64,000 nt of DNA from Cohnella rhizosphaerae (GTDB lineage Bacteria; Bacillota; Bacilli; Paenibacillales; Paenibacillaceae), in contig NZ_JAPDIA010000003.1 in NCBI RefSeq assembly GCF_029525575.1, forward strand, positions 1,604,214 to 1,668,213, read 5' to 3'. A program made the position numbers and the translations under genes. Positions 28,986 to 38,563 of this stretch are shown one piece after another. The notes under the pieces were generated by a model. It was not told the DNA's origin and made no database searches. It saw nothing but the letters and a program-made list of their open reading frames with translations. Within the stretch, counting starts at the first letter, position 1; every line of letters starts with the position of its first letter.

Positions 28986-31900
28986 TTGAAAAAACTGTTG
29001 GTTGCATTTTTAGCGATTCTCTTAATGGCTGGCCCGTTGCTCGTGCCTCCGCAGGCGAGCGCGGCGACCGGCTTGAAGTTTAAGTCCGTTTATTCGGATT
29101 CAAACACGACGGTCGCATTGGACAGCGACGGCCATATTTGGGCGTGGGGGATCAATAGCTCCGGCCAATTCGGCGACGGGACGAAGACGGATTCGTCGAT
29201 CCCCCGAAAAATCGACGTGACGGACGGGGGGAACGCCCGTGACGTTCCAGGATGTCAAGACGGGCTGGTCGAGTTCTATCGCGCTCGATACTGAGGGTAA
29301 TCTGTGGTGGGCTGGCGCTTACATGGTGGCTTCAGGCAACGCGCCGGGATCGGATTTTTTGGACGAAGCTGCCCGTATTGGACGGCGGCACGGAAGTGAC
29401 GTTCACGGGGGATGACGATAGGGAGATTCACCGCGTTCGCCATCGACAGCCGCGACGGCAGTATTTGGGGCTGGGGCCGTACGATCGGCAATGCGCCGGT
29501 CAAGCTGTCCATTACGGACGGAGGAATGCCTGTCGCATTTAAGCAAATATCGGACAGCAACGAAGATGCGATTGCGCTTGATACGTCCAACCGGATCTGG
29601 AACCTCTACGTAGTCGGTTTAGTCAACAGCAAATATGCGCTCGATGACGGCGGGGTACCGGTCGACTTCCGGTCGATCTCGACAGGCAACGGCTCGGGAA
29701 GCTCCTCCTCTTACATGCTGCACGCCGCCGTTGATGTCGGCGGCCGGGTCTGGACATGGGGCGAGAACGAATCGGGCCAACTGGGAGACGGAGGAACGAC
29801 GGACGACTTTACGCCTGCGCAACGAATGATCGAAGAAGCGGGAATCCCGGTATTCTTCGATTCCGTATCGGCCGGTGATAGATTCGTTCTGGGCCTGAAT
29901 GCGAACGGCGATATTTGGAGCTGGGGGCTAAACAGCCAAGGACAGCTCGGCAACGGTACGACCAATAGCGGGCCGCCGGGTAAGCTGACCGTGACGGATG
30001 GCGGAATGCCGGTTCATTTCGTATCGGTTGCCGCCGGATACGGTCGGTCGTACGCGATCGACGAAGATGGCCGAATCTGGACTTGGGGCAACGGGACGCT
30101 GGCGCCGGTCAAATTAAAATTTGACCCTTCGGTCACGCTGAGCGTCTCTCCGGCATCCTCATCGACCAAGTTGCAGTCGGTTACATTGACGGCTACGGTG
30201 ACCGGCGATGTAGAGACGCCGACCGGCACGATCGAGTTCTATGACGGCTCCACCTCGCTAGTCAGCAGCGTCCCGCTCATCGGCGGCGTCGCGACTTGGA
30301 CCACAACATCGCTGAGCGTGAGTACGCATTCGCTAAGCGCCAATTACTCAGGGGACGACAGCTACACGTCGCAAGTCTCCGCCAACGTCTCTCACCAGGT
30401 CAGCATGCCCGCAGCGCCCGATCTGACGCTTACGCCTTCGACGACGAGCGATACGTTCGACCCCGTGACCGTGAACATAACGGCGATCGCGAACGGCAGC
30501 GGCAATTCGCTCAGTCTCTTGAAGTGGTTGTCCGGGAACAAGGTCGTATCGGACTTCGCAGCTTCAGGTACGGACGTCACGGTCTCAATGGCGTTCAATG
30601 CGGCGAGCAACGGGACTTATACGGTTTATGCAAAGGATATGGCGGGCAGTGAGACGGTCAAGACGATTGACTTGACCAACATTTTGCAGGCCGGCGACGC
30701 GGCGGCGCTGGACGCGGCGATCGCGACGGCGCAGCAGGCGCTGGCGGACCATCCGCAGGGGACGAACGTCGGCGAGGCGCCGGCGAGCGCCCGGAACACG
30801 CTGCAGACGGCGATCGACGCGGCGCAGGCGGTGTCGGACGATGCGGCGCATCGAACGCAGGGACAGCTGGACGCGGCAACGGCGACGCTGAACGCCGCCA
30901 TCGGGGTGTTCAACGGAGCCGTGATCGGAGCGGGCGACGCGGCGGCGCTGAACGCGGCGATCGCGACGGCGCAGCAGGCGCTGGCGGACCATCCGCAGGG
31001 GACGAACGTCGGCGAGGCGCCGGCGAGCGCCCGGAACACGCTGCAGACGGCGATCGACGCGGCGCAGGCGGTGTCGGACGATGCGGCGCATCGAACGCAG
31101 GGACAGCTGGATGCGGCAACGGCGACGCTGAACGCCGCGATCGGGGTGTTCAATGGAGCCGTGATCGGAGCGGGCGACGCGGCGGCGCTGAACGCGGCGA
31201 TCGCGACGGCGCAGCAGGCGCTGACGGACCATCCGGAGGGGACGAACGTCGGCGAGGCGCCGGCGAGCGCCCGGAACACGCTGCAGACGGCGATCGACGC
31301 GGCGCAGGCGGTGTCGGACGATGCGGCGCATCGAACGCAGGGACAGCTGGACGCGGCAACGGCGACGCTGAACGCCGCCATCTCGGCATTTGAATTGACG
31401 GTAGTCGGCGTCGTTCTGGACGTTCCGGCGTCCGGCTTGTACGGGAAGAACGCACAGCTTGTCTTCACCTTGACCTACCTGGAGCCGGTGAACGTCGCAG
31501 GCACGCCGCGGCTGCCGATCACGGCGGGCACCGGTTCGGGGACGCAGTCTGTTTATGCGGTTTATACAGGTGCGACAGGCCAGTCGACGAAGACGTTAAC
31601 CTTTAGCTATACGCTCACCGAAGGAATGGTGGACGAGGACGGCATACAGCCGGCTTCGCAGCTTGAATTGGCGGATGGCGCCGATATCACTTTTGTCTCG
31701 GACGCCGCGCAGGCCCCTTTAAGCTTCAACGTGCCGGATGCGAGCGGCATCCGATTGCTCGGCGTAGCTCCGGAGCTCGTGCTTGAGGCGACGCCGGTTT
31801 CGAGTATCAAGGCGAACGTCGCGGCGACGGCGACCGTCTATGGAGAACAAACTGCTGGAAACTCGCTGGCAAAGCTGAACTGGATGACGGGAACGCACAG

Positions 31901-33357
31901 CGTCTCCGACTTTGCCAACGGCACTGCAGGAACTTCAATTCTCCCATCCGCTGCGTTTGAAGTGACGGCGAACGGGCCCTACTCCGTTTACGCCCGGGAT
32001 GCTGCCGGCAACGAGGCGGTAAAGACGATCACGATCTCGTCCATCTCCACGCCGGAAGGTCCTGAACGTCCGCGAACGACGATCGAAACGTCGCCGGAAG
32101 GCGTTCTGGTCCGCATCGCGCCGCCGGACATCGTGAGGGAGGTTGAGGCGGACGGCACGGTCATCGATAAAGTCGTACTGTCCGACTACCTGATGGATCA
32201 GATTCGGGACAGGCTTGATGAAGTCGACCTTTCAAAGGTAATCCTGGTGATTGACGATTCGGAGCAGGCCGTAGAGACGGAGTTCCCGGCGGAAAAGCTG
32301 GGGGGCGCTGCTGACCTCGTTCCCCGACATTCGATTCGAATCGCGATTGAACGGCTCCAGCTTCGAACTGCAGGTGAGCGTGCTTGATCTGGCGGACCTC
32401 GCATCCCGGCTCGGCGTCGATATGAAGAATATGAAGGTGAATATCTGGGCATCGAAGGTCGCGGGTTCGACGAGAACCGGGCTGGAGCGGTTGGCCGGAG
32501 CAAAAGGGATGAAGCTGATCGGTCAAGCCGTCGAATTCCGAATCACGGTATCGACAGGCAGCAGGTCGCTGGAAGTGAAGGACTTCGGCGGCACGTACAT
32601 GGTCCGTGCGATCGTCCTGGAGGACGTCAAGGCGGGCGGCAGCTATACGGCCGTCGTCTACGATCCGAGCGCGTCGTCGCTGTCCTTTGTCCCGGCCGTC
32701 AAGGGAACGAGGAGCGACGACAAGAAGCAGCTGTCCATGCGTTCGCCGCACAACAGCATCTATGCCATTATGGAAACGACGAATCGTTCGTTCGATGACT
32801 TGATCGGCCATTGGGCGAAAGATGACGTGGAACTGCTGGCCGCCAAGCAGATCGTGGAGGGCGTGTCGGATACGAGATTCGCGCCGAACGGAAAAATTAC
32901 GCGGGCGGAATTCCTCGCCCTGCTCGTACGCGCGATGGGGCTAAGGACACAGGCAGACCCGACGGCTCAAGTCTTTGCCGACGTTCCCGCAAACGCCTGG
33001 TTCGCGTCGGAGGTGGCGGCTGGCGTGAAAGCCGGTCTGGCGAGAGGCGTGACGGAGGAGCGGTTCGACCCGAACGCGCTTGTGTCGCGAGAGCAAATGG
33101 CGTTGATGCTGGCCAATGCGCTGACGCTTGCGGGAGAACCGGCAAAAGCAGGCGGCTACGGCTACGTCCTGGCAAGCTTCGCCGACGAGGAGCAAGTCTC
33201 GCCTTGGGCCCGCTCGGCGGCGGAACGGATCGCCGCAGCCGGCATTATGCGCGGGACGGCCGACGGTCGCATGCTGCCGAAAGCCTTCGCAACACGGGCG
33301 GAAGCGGCATCGACATTGAAGCGGCTGCTGCTGGCCGTGCATTTTATCGATCAATAG
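28986..33357 (+). CDS. SLH-anchored surface protein with RCC1-like repeats and an 80-aa triple repeat, frameshifted
   Basis: Corrected length about 1456 aa. It has a signal peptide (KKLLVAFLAILLMAGPLLV ... ASA) from TTG 28986; RCC1-type beta-propeller repeats (about 30-380; recurring WSWGLNSQGQLGNGTT and VTDGGMPVHF motifs); an Ig-like domain (TPTGTIEFYDGSTSLV); three nearly identical 80-aa units beginning AGDAAAL; a second beta-rich region; and three C-terminal SLH motifs (FDDLIGHWAKDDVELL, FADVPANAWFASEV, FADEEQVSPWARSAAERI) that bind pyruvylated wall polymer. Four extra bases break it: G6 29226-29231, T6 29355-29360, G5 29407-29411 and G6 32300-32305. Probable role: cell-surface structural or binding protein; the partner is unknown. 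Confidence 0.88.
30691..31390 (+). repeat. Three 240-bp in-frame direct repeats inside the SLH protein gene
   Basis: Units begin at about 30691, 30931 and 31171 with a period of exactly 240 bp (80 codons); the last is slightly short. They differ at only a handful of bases. Each encodes an Ala-rich helical module (DAAIATAQQALADHPQGTN ... QLDAATATLNAAI) like FIVAR-type spacers. Near-identity implies recent duplication or ongoing homogenisation and possible copy-number variation. Confidence 0.93.
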
Positions 33358-33372
33358 TTGTCGCAGATGCAG

Positions 33373-33413
33373 CCGGGCAGACGGGATAGCAAGCCTTCCG
33401 GTGCCCGGTTTTT
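33373..33413 (+). terminator. Intrinsic terminator after the SLH protein gene
   Basis: CCGGGCA ... TGCCCGG stem with a 22-nt loop, then TTTTT. Confidence 0.75.
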
Positions 33414-33521
33414 GGGCCTGCCGGTCTTGCGGATGTCGTATGGCGCACGAGGCGGAGAAATGCTTCCGCTGCTATTGCAGACCGCAGGGAAGATCAGGCG
33501 GAGAGGCGGCAGCATCTCCGG

Positions 33522-33550
33522 TTGACGCTGTCACGCAGCAAGTCTATAAT
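33522..33550 (+). promoter_or_regulatory. Sigma-A promoter of guaA
   Basis: TTGACG (33522-33527), a 17-bp spacer and TATAAT (33545-33550), about 93 bp before the guaA start. No purine aptamer is seen in this leader; a GGTTTATAGTGAACCGCGGTTCATCACC segment can form a small hairpin. Confidence 0.85.
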
Positions 33551-33642
33551 AGCTTCAATTGATTCGGTTTATAGTGAACCGCGGTTCATCACCGGCGCCG
33601 TATGAAGGCGTTAGGCCCGCATAGGAGGCTCGTCTACTTCTC

Positions 33643-35184
33643 GTGAATAACCAATCGCATGAAATGATCGTCGTACTCGACTTCGGCGGCCAGTACAACC
33701 AGCTTATCGCCAGGCGGATCCGCGATCTCGGCGTGTACAGCGAACTGCTCCCCCACAATACGCCGGCGGACAAGCTACGCGCGCTTAACCCCAAAGGCAT
33801 CGTTTTCTCCGGCGGTCCTGCCAGCGTCTATGCGGAAGGCGCGCCATCCGTCGATCCGGGCGTCTACGAGCTCGGCGTTCCGATCCTCGGCATCTGCTAT
33901 GGCATGCAGCTGATCACCCATCAGCAAGGCGGCAAAGTCGAACCGGCATCCAAGCGCGAATACGGCAAGTCGGACGTCGACTTCGTCGCCGACTCGCATC
34001 TGATCCGCGGCCTTGAGATGCGTCAGACCGTCTGGATGAGCCACGGCGACCATGTCACCGAGCTGCCTGCGGGCTTCCGCGTCGACGCGAGCACGCCGCA
34101 CGCGCCGGTCGCGGCCATGAGCCATCCGGAGCGCCGGCTGTACGCCGTTCAGTTCCACCCGGAGGTTCGCCACTCCGTCTACGGCAACGAGATGATCCGC
34201 AACTTCCTTTATAACATCTGCGAATGCAAGGGCGACTGGAGCATGGAGTCGTTCATCGAGGACATGATCGACGAGATCAAGCGCGAGGTCGGCGACCAGA
34301 AGGTGCTGTGCGCGCTGTCCGGCGGCGTTGACTCCTCCGTCGTCGCCGCGCTGATCCACCGCGCGATCGGCGACCAATTGACGTGCATGTTCATCGACCA
34401 CGGCCTGCTGCGAAAGGGCGAGGCCGAGAGCGTCATGGACACGTTCGTCGGCAAGTTCGACATGAACGTCGTCAAGATCGACGCAAGCGCGCGCTTCCTG
34501 GGCAACCTGAAGGGCGTCAGCGACCCCGAGCAGAAGCGCAAGATCATCGGCGGCGACTTCATCCGCGTATTCGAGGAAGAGTCCGCCAAGTTCGACGACT
34601 TCGCCTTCCTGGCGCAGGGCACGCTGTACACCGACATCGTCGAGAGCGGCACCGCGACGGCGCAGACGATCAAGTCGCATCACAACGTCGGCGGCCTGCC
34701 GGAGGACATGAAGTTCAAGCTCGTCGAGCCGCTGAAGGCGCTGTTCAAGGACGAGGTGCGCAAAGTCGGCTCCGAGCTCGGTCTGCCCGACGCGATCGTC
34801 TGGCGCCAGCCGTTCCCGGGTCCGGGCCTTGCGATCCGCGTGCTGGGCGAAGTGACCGAAGACAAGCTCGAGATCGTCCGCGAGTCCGACGCGATCCTGC
34901 GCGACGAGATCGCGAAGGCGGGGCTCGACCGCGAGATCTGGCAGTATTTCACGGCGCTGCCGGGTATGAAGAGCGTCGGCGTCATGGGCGACGGCCGCAC
35001 TTACTCGTATACCGTCGGCATCCGCGCGGTGACCTCCATCGACGGCATGACCGCCGACTGGGCGCGCATCCCGTGGGACGTGCTGGAGAAAATCTCCGTC
35101 CGTATCGTCAACGAAGTGCGCGACGTCAACCGCGTCGTCTACGATATCACGTCGAAGCCGCCGGCGACGATCGAGTGGGAATAA
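33643..35184 (+). CDS. guaA: GMP synthase (glutamine-hydrolysing)
   Basis: 513 aa from GTG 33643 (AGGAGG upstream). It converts XMP to GMP with ATP and glutamine. N-terminal class I amidotransferase domain: [19 protein letters not shown] (nucleophile Cys) and FHPEV (His, Glu). Middle ATP-pyrophosphatase domain: [14 protein letters not shown] (PP-loop). C-terminal dimerisation domain: [17 protein letters not shown] and [11 protein letters not shown] at the very end. Full length and undisturbed. It stands alone between its own promoter and terminator. Confidence 0.98.
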   Translation: MNNQSHEMIVVLDFGGQYNQLIARRIRDLGVYSELLPHNTPADKLRALNPKGIVFSGGPASVYAEGAPSVDPGVYELGVPILGICYGMQLITHQQGGKVEPASKREYGKSDVDFVADSHLIRGLEMRQTVWMSHGDHVTELPAGFRVDASTPHAPVAAMSHPERRLYAVQFHPEVRHSVYGNEMIRNFLYNICECKGDWSMESFIEDMIDEIKREVGDQKVLCALSGGVDSSVVAALIHRAIGDQLTCMFIDHGLLRKGEAESVMDTFVGKFDMNVVKIDASARFLGNLKGVSDPEQKRKIIGGDFIRVFEEESAKFDDFAFLAQGTLYTDIVESGTATAQTIKSHHNVGGLPEDMKFKLVEPLKALFKDEVRKVGSELGLPDAIVWRQPFPGPGLAIRVLGEVTEDKLEIVRESDAILRDEIAKAGLDREIWQYFTALPGMKSVGVMGDGRTYSYTVGIRAVTSIDGMTADWARIPWDVLEKISVRIVNEVRDVNRVVYDITSKPPATIEWE

Positions 35185-35190
35185 CAAGCG

Positions 35191-35233
35191 AATCCCTTTT
35201 ATTTGCGCCATCGGCAAATAAAAGGGATTTTTC
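35191..35233 (+). terminator. Intrinsic terminator after guaA
   Basis: AATCCCTTTTATTTGC pairs perfectly with GCAAATAAAAGGGATT across a 7-nt loop, followed by TTTT; the A/T symmetry makes it work on either strand. Confidence 0.9.
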
Positions 35234-35259
35234 ATGACCGGTCGAGGGAGGGCGTCAAG

Positions 35260-36013
35260 CTGATTTATATCATTAAGTTTATTTACAGCTTCGTGCTGCC
35301 GCCGGGGATCTTCTTACTGCTGCTCCTGGCGGCCTCGGTCTGGCTATGGAGGAAATCGCGCAAGCAGGCGGTGCTGATCGCCGGCATCGCGCTGCTGTTA
35401 TATCTCTCGGTTATCCCGCTGACGAGCCGGCTCTTGGTCGGAGCGCTCGAGCGGCAATACGATCAGCCGAGCGCCGTTCAGGGCGACGTCATCGTGGTCC
35501 TGGGAGGCGGGGCCAGCCGCGGGACGCCCGATCTTGGCGGAGAGGGCAATCTGTTCGGGGGGCGCGGCCAACCGGCTGTTGACGGCGGTCCGGCTGCACC
35601 GGACGACGGGACTGCCGATTCTTTTCTCGGGCGGGCAAGTCTTCTCCGACAGCGGCAACGAAGCGGATATCGCCAGAAGGCAGCTGATCGAGCTTGGCGT
35701 GCCGGATCGCGACATCCTCGTCGAAAACCGTTCGCTGAATACCGAACAAAACGCGGTCTATACGGCCGCATTGCTTAAGGCGTCTGGGTTGTCGCATCCG
35801 GTGCTCGTTACCTCCGCCTTCCATTTGCCGCGGGCTGTGCGGGAATTCCGACTGGCAGGAATCGAGCCCGAACCTTTTCCGACGGATTATCTCGCGAGCG
35901 GAGGGCGTTTTTCCTTTTACCCAGGCTTGCTTGCGCCAAGCAGCGCGGCTGCCGCCACAACCGGAACGGCGCTCAAGGAGTACCTCGGCTTGCTGGCGCT
36001 TAAACTTCGTTGA
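35260..36013 (+). CDS. YdcF/DUF218-family membrane protein, CTG start, frameshifted
   Basis: Corrected length about 250 aa. Two N-terminal membrane segments (SFVLPPGIFLLLLLAASVWLW; AVLIAGIALLLYLSVIPL), then the DUF218 domain: DVIVVLGGG, FSGGQVFSDSGNEADIARR, LVENRSLNTEQNAVYTAALL and VTSAFHLPRAVREF. No ATG, GTG or TTG suits the N-terminus; CTG 35260 sits 7 nt after GGGAGGG and precedes IYIIKFIYSF where relatives begin MIY, so a CTG start is inferred. One extra base near 35552-35555 (CTGTTCGG) breaks the frame. Family members are implicated in envelope or vancomycin-sensitivity phenotypes, but the function is unassigned. Confidence 0.8.
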
Positions 36014-36168
36014 GGCGTCGGCGGGGCGAAGCTGAAGTATGCCTATGCCTTGAGTATCAATGTTCACTTTGATTCCGCTTACAATATACATTTGCAGGAG
36101 ATTGTTTGATAATACTGCTAAATCATTAACGAAATCAAAGGTTTTAACCGTTAATATTCAGGTTTGTA

Positions 36169-36198
36169 TTGACATCCGGCAAATGTCGGCTCTAGAAT
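36169..36198 (+). promoter_or_regulatory. Sigma-A promoter of the purine permease transcript
   Basis: TTGACA (36169-36174), an 18-bp spacer and TAGAAT (36193-36198), ending about 37 bp before the riboswitch aptamer. Confidence 0.8.
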
Positions 36199-36234
36199 AA
36201 GCGAGTGACCATAACCTAAAACAATTGCATATCG

Positions 36235-36302
36235 ATTCGTATATTTCCGGGGATTGGCCCGGATGTCTCTACAAGGTCACCGCAAAGGACCTGGCTACGA
36301 AA
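36235..36302 (+). ncRNA. Purine riboswitch aptamer (guanine type) before the NCS2 permease
   Basis: Classic layout: closing helix TTCGTA ... TACGAA, P2 CCGGG/CCCGG, conserved TCTCTAC linker and P3 AGGTC/GGACCT. The discriminating pyrimidine in the 3' strand (GGCTACGA) is C, which pairs with guanine or hypoxanthine rather than adenine. A terminator follows at 36369-36400, so ligand binding should switch off the permease. Confidence 0.93.
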
Positions 36303-36368
36303 AACGCGCAAGGCGGAGCTGCGATCGAGGCGATCGCGCTTCGCGCATGAGAACGCGTTTTTATGCGG

Positions 36369-36400
36369 AACCTAGGAGAAGCATCTTCTAGGTTTTTTTT
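36369..36400 (+). terminator. Riboswitch expression-platform terminator
   Basis: AACCTAGGAGAAG-CAT-CTTCTAGGTT stem followed by eight T, 48 bp before the permease start. Confidence 0.9.
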
Positions 36401-36447
36401 GGTTGTGGCGCCAACTTTGAAGGGGCGAAAGGGGAGCTTTGGGGACG

Positions 36448-37842
36448 ATGGAACGTTTCTTTAAGCTGAAGGAATTCGGTACGAACGTACGCACGGAAAT
36501 CATGGCCGGCATCACGACGTTCATGACGATGGCGTACATCCTGGCGGTCAATCCGCTGGTGCTGGGCAACGGCACGGGGCTCGACATGTACGGCATTTTC
36601 CTCGCGACGGCGCTTGGCGCCGGCATTTTTACGCTCGCGATGGGCTTGTTCGTCAACTTCCCGGTCGCGCTCGCGCCGGGCATGGGCCTCAACGCGTACT
36701 TCGCGACGACCGTCGTCGCCTCCGAGGCTTCGGGCCATGCGATCAGCGCGTCGATGGCGCTGGCAGCCGTATTCATCTCGGGCATTATCTTCATCATCCT
36801 GACCGTGACCAAGGTTCGCCAGATGCTGATCGTCGCGATTCCGGACAGCATCAAGGTCGCGATCACGGTCGGCATCGGCCTGTTCATCACGATCATCGGG
36901 CTCAAGGGCAGCGGCCTGCTGACGATCTCGCTGAGCCCGTTCGCCGATTACGCGGCGGGTTCCTTCAACAACCTGAACAGCAACGAGACGATTTTCCATC
37001 TGGGCGACATCACGGAGCCTTCGGTCTGGCTGACCGTGCTCGGCCTGCTCGTCATCAGCGCCCTGATGGTGCTGCGCGTGCGCGGCGCGATCCTCATCGG
37101 CATTCTGATCACGACGCTGGTCGGCGCGATTCCCGGCGTGGACGTCGTCACCTTCGATTCGCTGAAGTCCGCGGATTGGGTGCCGAACTTCAGCAAGCTG
37201 AACTTCTGGGACTTCGACTTTGCGGATCTGCTGACGACCGGTCTCCTCTCGGCGATCGCTACGTTTACGTTCGTCGAACTGTTCGACACGTTCGGCACGA
37301 TGGTCGGCACGGCTAACCGGGCGGGCTTCTTCAAGGACAAGGAAAAAGGACGCAAGCTCGTCGGCAAGGCGATGCTCGTCGACGCCGTCGCCGTCAGCGG
37401 CGGGGCCGTGCTCGGCACGAGCACGATGACCGCATACGTCGAGAGCGCCGCCGGCATCGCCGAAGGCGGCCGTACGGGCCTGACTTCCTCGACGACCGGC
37501 GTGCTGTTCCTGCTCTCGCTGTTCCTAGCGCCGATCGCGCTGCTCGTGCCGTCCCCGGCGACGAGCGCGGCCCTCATCATCGTCGGCGTGCTCATGATGC
37601 AGTCCGTCAAGGAGATCGACTTCGAGGATCTCGTCCTCGGCATTCCGGCGTTCCTGACGATCGCCATGATGCCGTTCACCTACAACATCGCCAACGGCAT
37701 CTCGTTCGGCATCATCTCGTACGTGGTGCTGGCCGTCATCGCCAACCTGGCCGGCAAGAAGAAGTACCAGGTGCACTGGCTGATGTGGGTGCTGTTCGTG
37801 CTCGTCATCGCGCGGTACGTGTTCATCGGCGCAGAAGGCTAA
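36448..37842 (+). CDS. NCS2-family guanine/hypoxanthine permease (PbuG-like)
   Basis: About 464 aa with 12-14 membrane segments. Typical AzgA/PbuG features: RTEIMAGITTFMTMAYILAVNP at the N-terminus, GMGLNAYFA, the long TFVELFDTFGTMVGTA segment and STMTAYVESAAGIAEGGRTGLTS. It imports purine bases across the cytoplasmic membrane using the proton gradient. ATG 36448 is preferred over an in-frame TTG nine bases earlier. A guanine riboswitch in its leader should repress it when guanine is plentiful. Confidence 0.95.
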   Translation: MERFFKLKEFGTNVRTEIMAGITTFMTMAYILAVNPLVLGNGTGLDMYGIFLATALGAGIFTLAMGLFVNFPVALAPGMGLNAYFATTVVASEASGHAISASMALAAVFISGIIFIILTVTKVRQMLIVAIPDSIKVAITVGIGLFITIIGLKGSGLLTISLSPFADYAAGSFNNLNSNETIFHLGDITEPSVWLTVLGLLVISALMVLRVRGAILIGILITTLVGAIPGVDVVTFDSLKSADWVPNFSKLNFWDFDFADLLTTGLLSAIATFTFVELFDTFGTMVGTANRAGFFKDKEKGRKLVGKAMLVDAVAVSGGAVLGTSTMTAYVESAAGIAEGGRTGLTSSTTGVLFLLSLFLAPIALLVPSPATSAALIIVGVLMMQSVKEIDFEDLVLGIPAFLTIAMMPFTYNIANGISFGIISYVVLAVIANLAGKKKYQVHWLMWVLFVLVIARYVFIGAEG

Positions 37843-37861
37843 GCTTCACTTTTACGCTTGT

Positions 37862-37905
37862 AATCCCCGCTTCCTTCTTAACTAGAAGGAGCGGGGGATT
37901 TTTAT
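37862..37905 (+). terminator. Intrinsic terminator after the NCS2 permease
   Basis: AATCCCCGCTTCCTTCT, a 5-nt loop, AGAAGGAGCGGGGGATT, then T5. Confidence 0.93.
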
Positions 37906-37914
37906 GTATGGATG

Positions 37915-38470
37915 AGGATATATGCGCTACCGTCGCACAACGGCGCTTTAGAGTGGCGAAAGTGGCCGAGTTATGCGGTTCTACCGCACAACGGCGCTCT
38001 CGGGCGACAAAATTGGCTGAGTTATGCGGTTCTACCGCACAACGGCGCTCTCGGGAGACGAAATTGGGTGAGTTATGCGGCACTATCGCACATCGGCGCT
38101 CTCGGGAGACGAAATTGGGTGAGTTATGCGGCACTATCGCACATCGGCGCTCTCGGGAGACAAAATTGGGTGAGTTATGCGGTTCTACCGCACAACGGCG
38201 CTCTCGGGCGACGAAAAAGGCGGAGTTATGCGGTACAATCGCACAACGGCGCTCTCGGGCGACGAAAAAGGCGGAGTTATGCGGTACTACCGCACAACGG
38301 CGCTCTCGGGAGACGAAATTGGGTGAGTTATGCGGCACTATCGCACATCGGCGCTCTCGGGCGACGAAAAAGGCTGAGTTATGCGGTACTACCGCACAAC
38401 GGCGCTCTCGGGAGACGAAAGTGGCGGAGTTATGCGGTACGATCGCACAACGGCGCTTCCGGGCGGCGGG
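37915..38470. repeat. Tandem array E, core TGCGGT/ACCGCA, 51-bp period
   Basis: Eleven copies, the longest array here. The core TTATGCGGTNNTACCGCACAACGGCGC varies in a compensated way: TGCGGTTCTACCGCA, TGCGGTACTACCGCA, TGCGGCACTATCGCA. The spacer (CTCTCGGGAGACGAAATTGGGTGAG) is constant within the array. Because 51 is a multiple of three, long open frames appear on both strands; I regard them as artefacts. No gene is seen in the gap 37843-38563. Confidence 0.92.
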
Positions 38471-38488
38471 CAAAGCGCCCGACAAGGA

Positions 38489-38518
38489 TTGACACTTTTT
38501 GAAAAGGTGAGCTAAGGT
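38489..38518 (+). promoter_or_regulatory. Probable promoter of the ABC exporter gene
   Basis: TTGACA (38489-38494), an 18-bp spacer and TAAGGT, 46 bp before the start codon and immediately after array E. Confidence 0.55.
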
Positions 38519-38563
38519 TAATCTATCAAACGATCAATCGCGCGCAACGACCGGGGAGACCAT

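Noticed and set aside
33551..33642. Purine riboswitch upstream of guaA
   Set aside because: The leader is too short and lacks the TCTCTAC-type linker and closing helix seen in the two real copies.
33775..35235. Long minus-strand frame opposite guaA and similar long antisense frames opposite purB, purL, purH, the GH13 and GH36 genes
   Set aside because: High-GC coding DNA routinely opens the antisense frames; compositions are Arg/Val/Asp-rich without domains, and the plus-strand genes are certain.
35203..35260. Upstream start for the YdcF-like protein inside the guaA terminator
   Set aside because: It would add residues encoded by the terminator stem and has no RBS; CTG 35260 after GGGAGGG is better supported.
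37785..38502. Three long open frames over array E on both strands, each a 17-residue repeat protein
   Set aside because: A 51-bp period keeps every frame open once a single unit lacks stops. They overlap each other and the permease end, and base changes preserve pairing, not amino acids.
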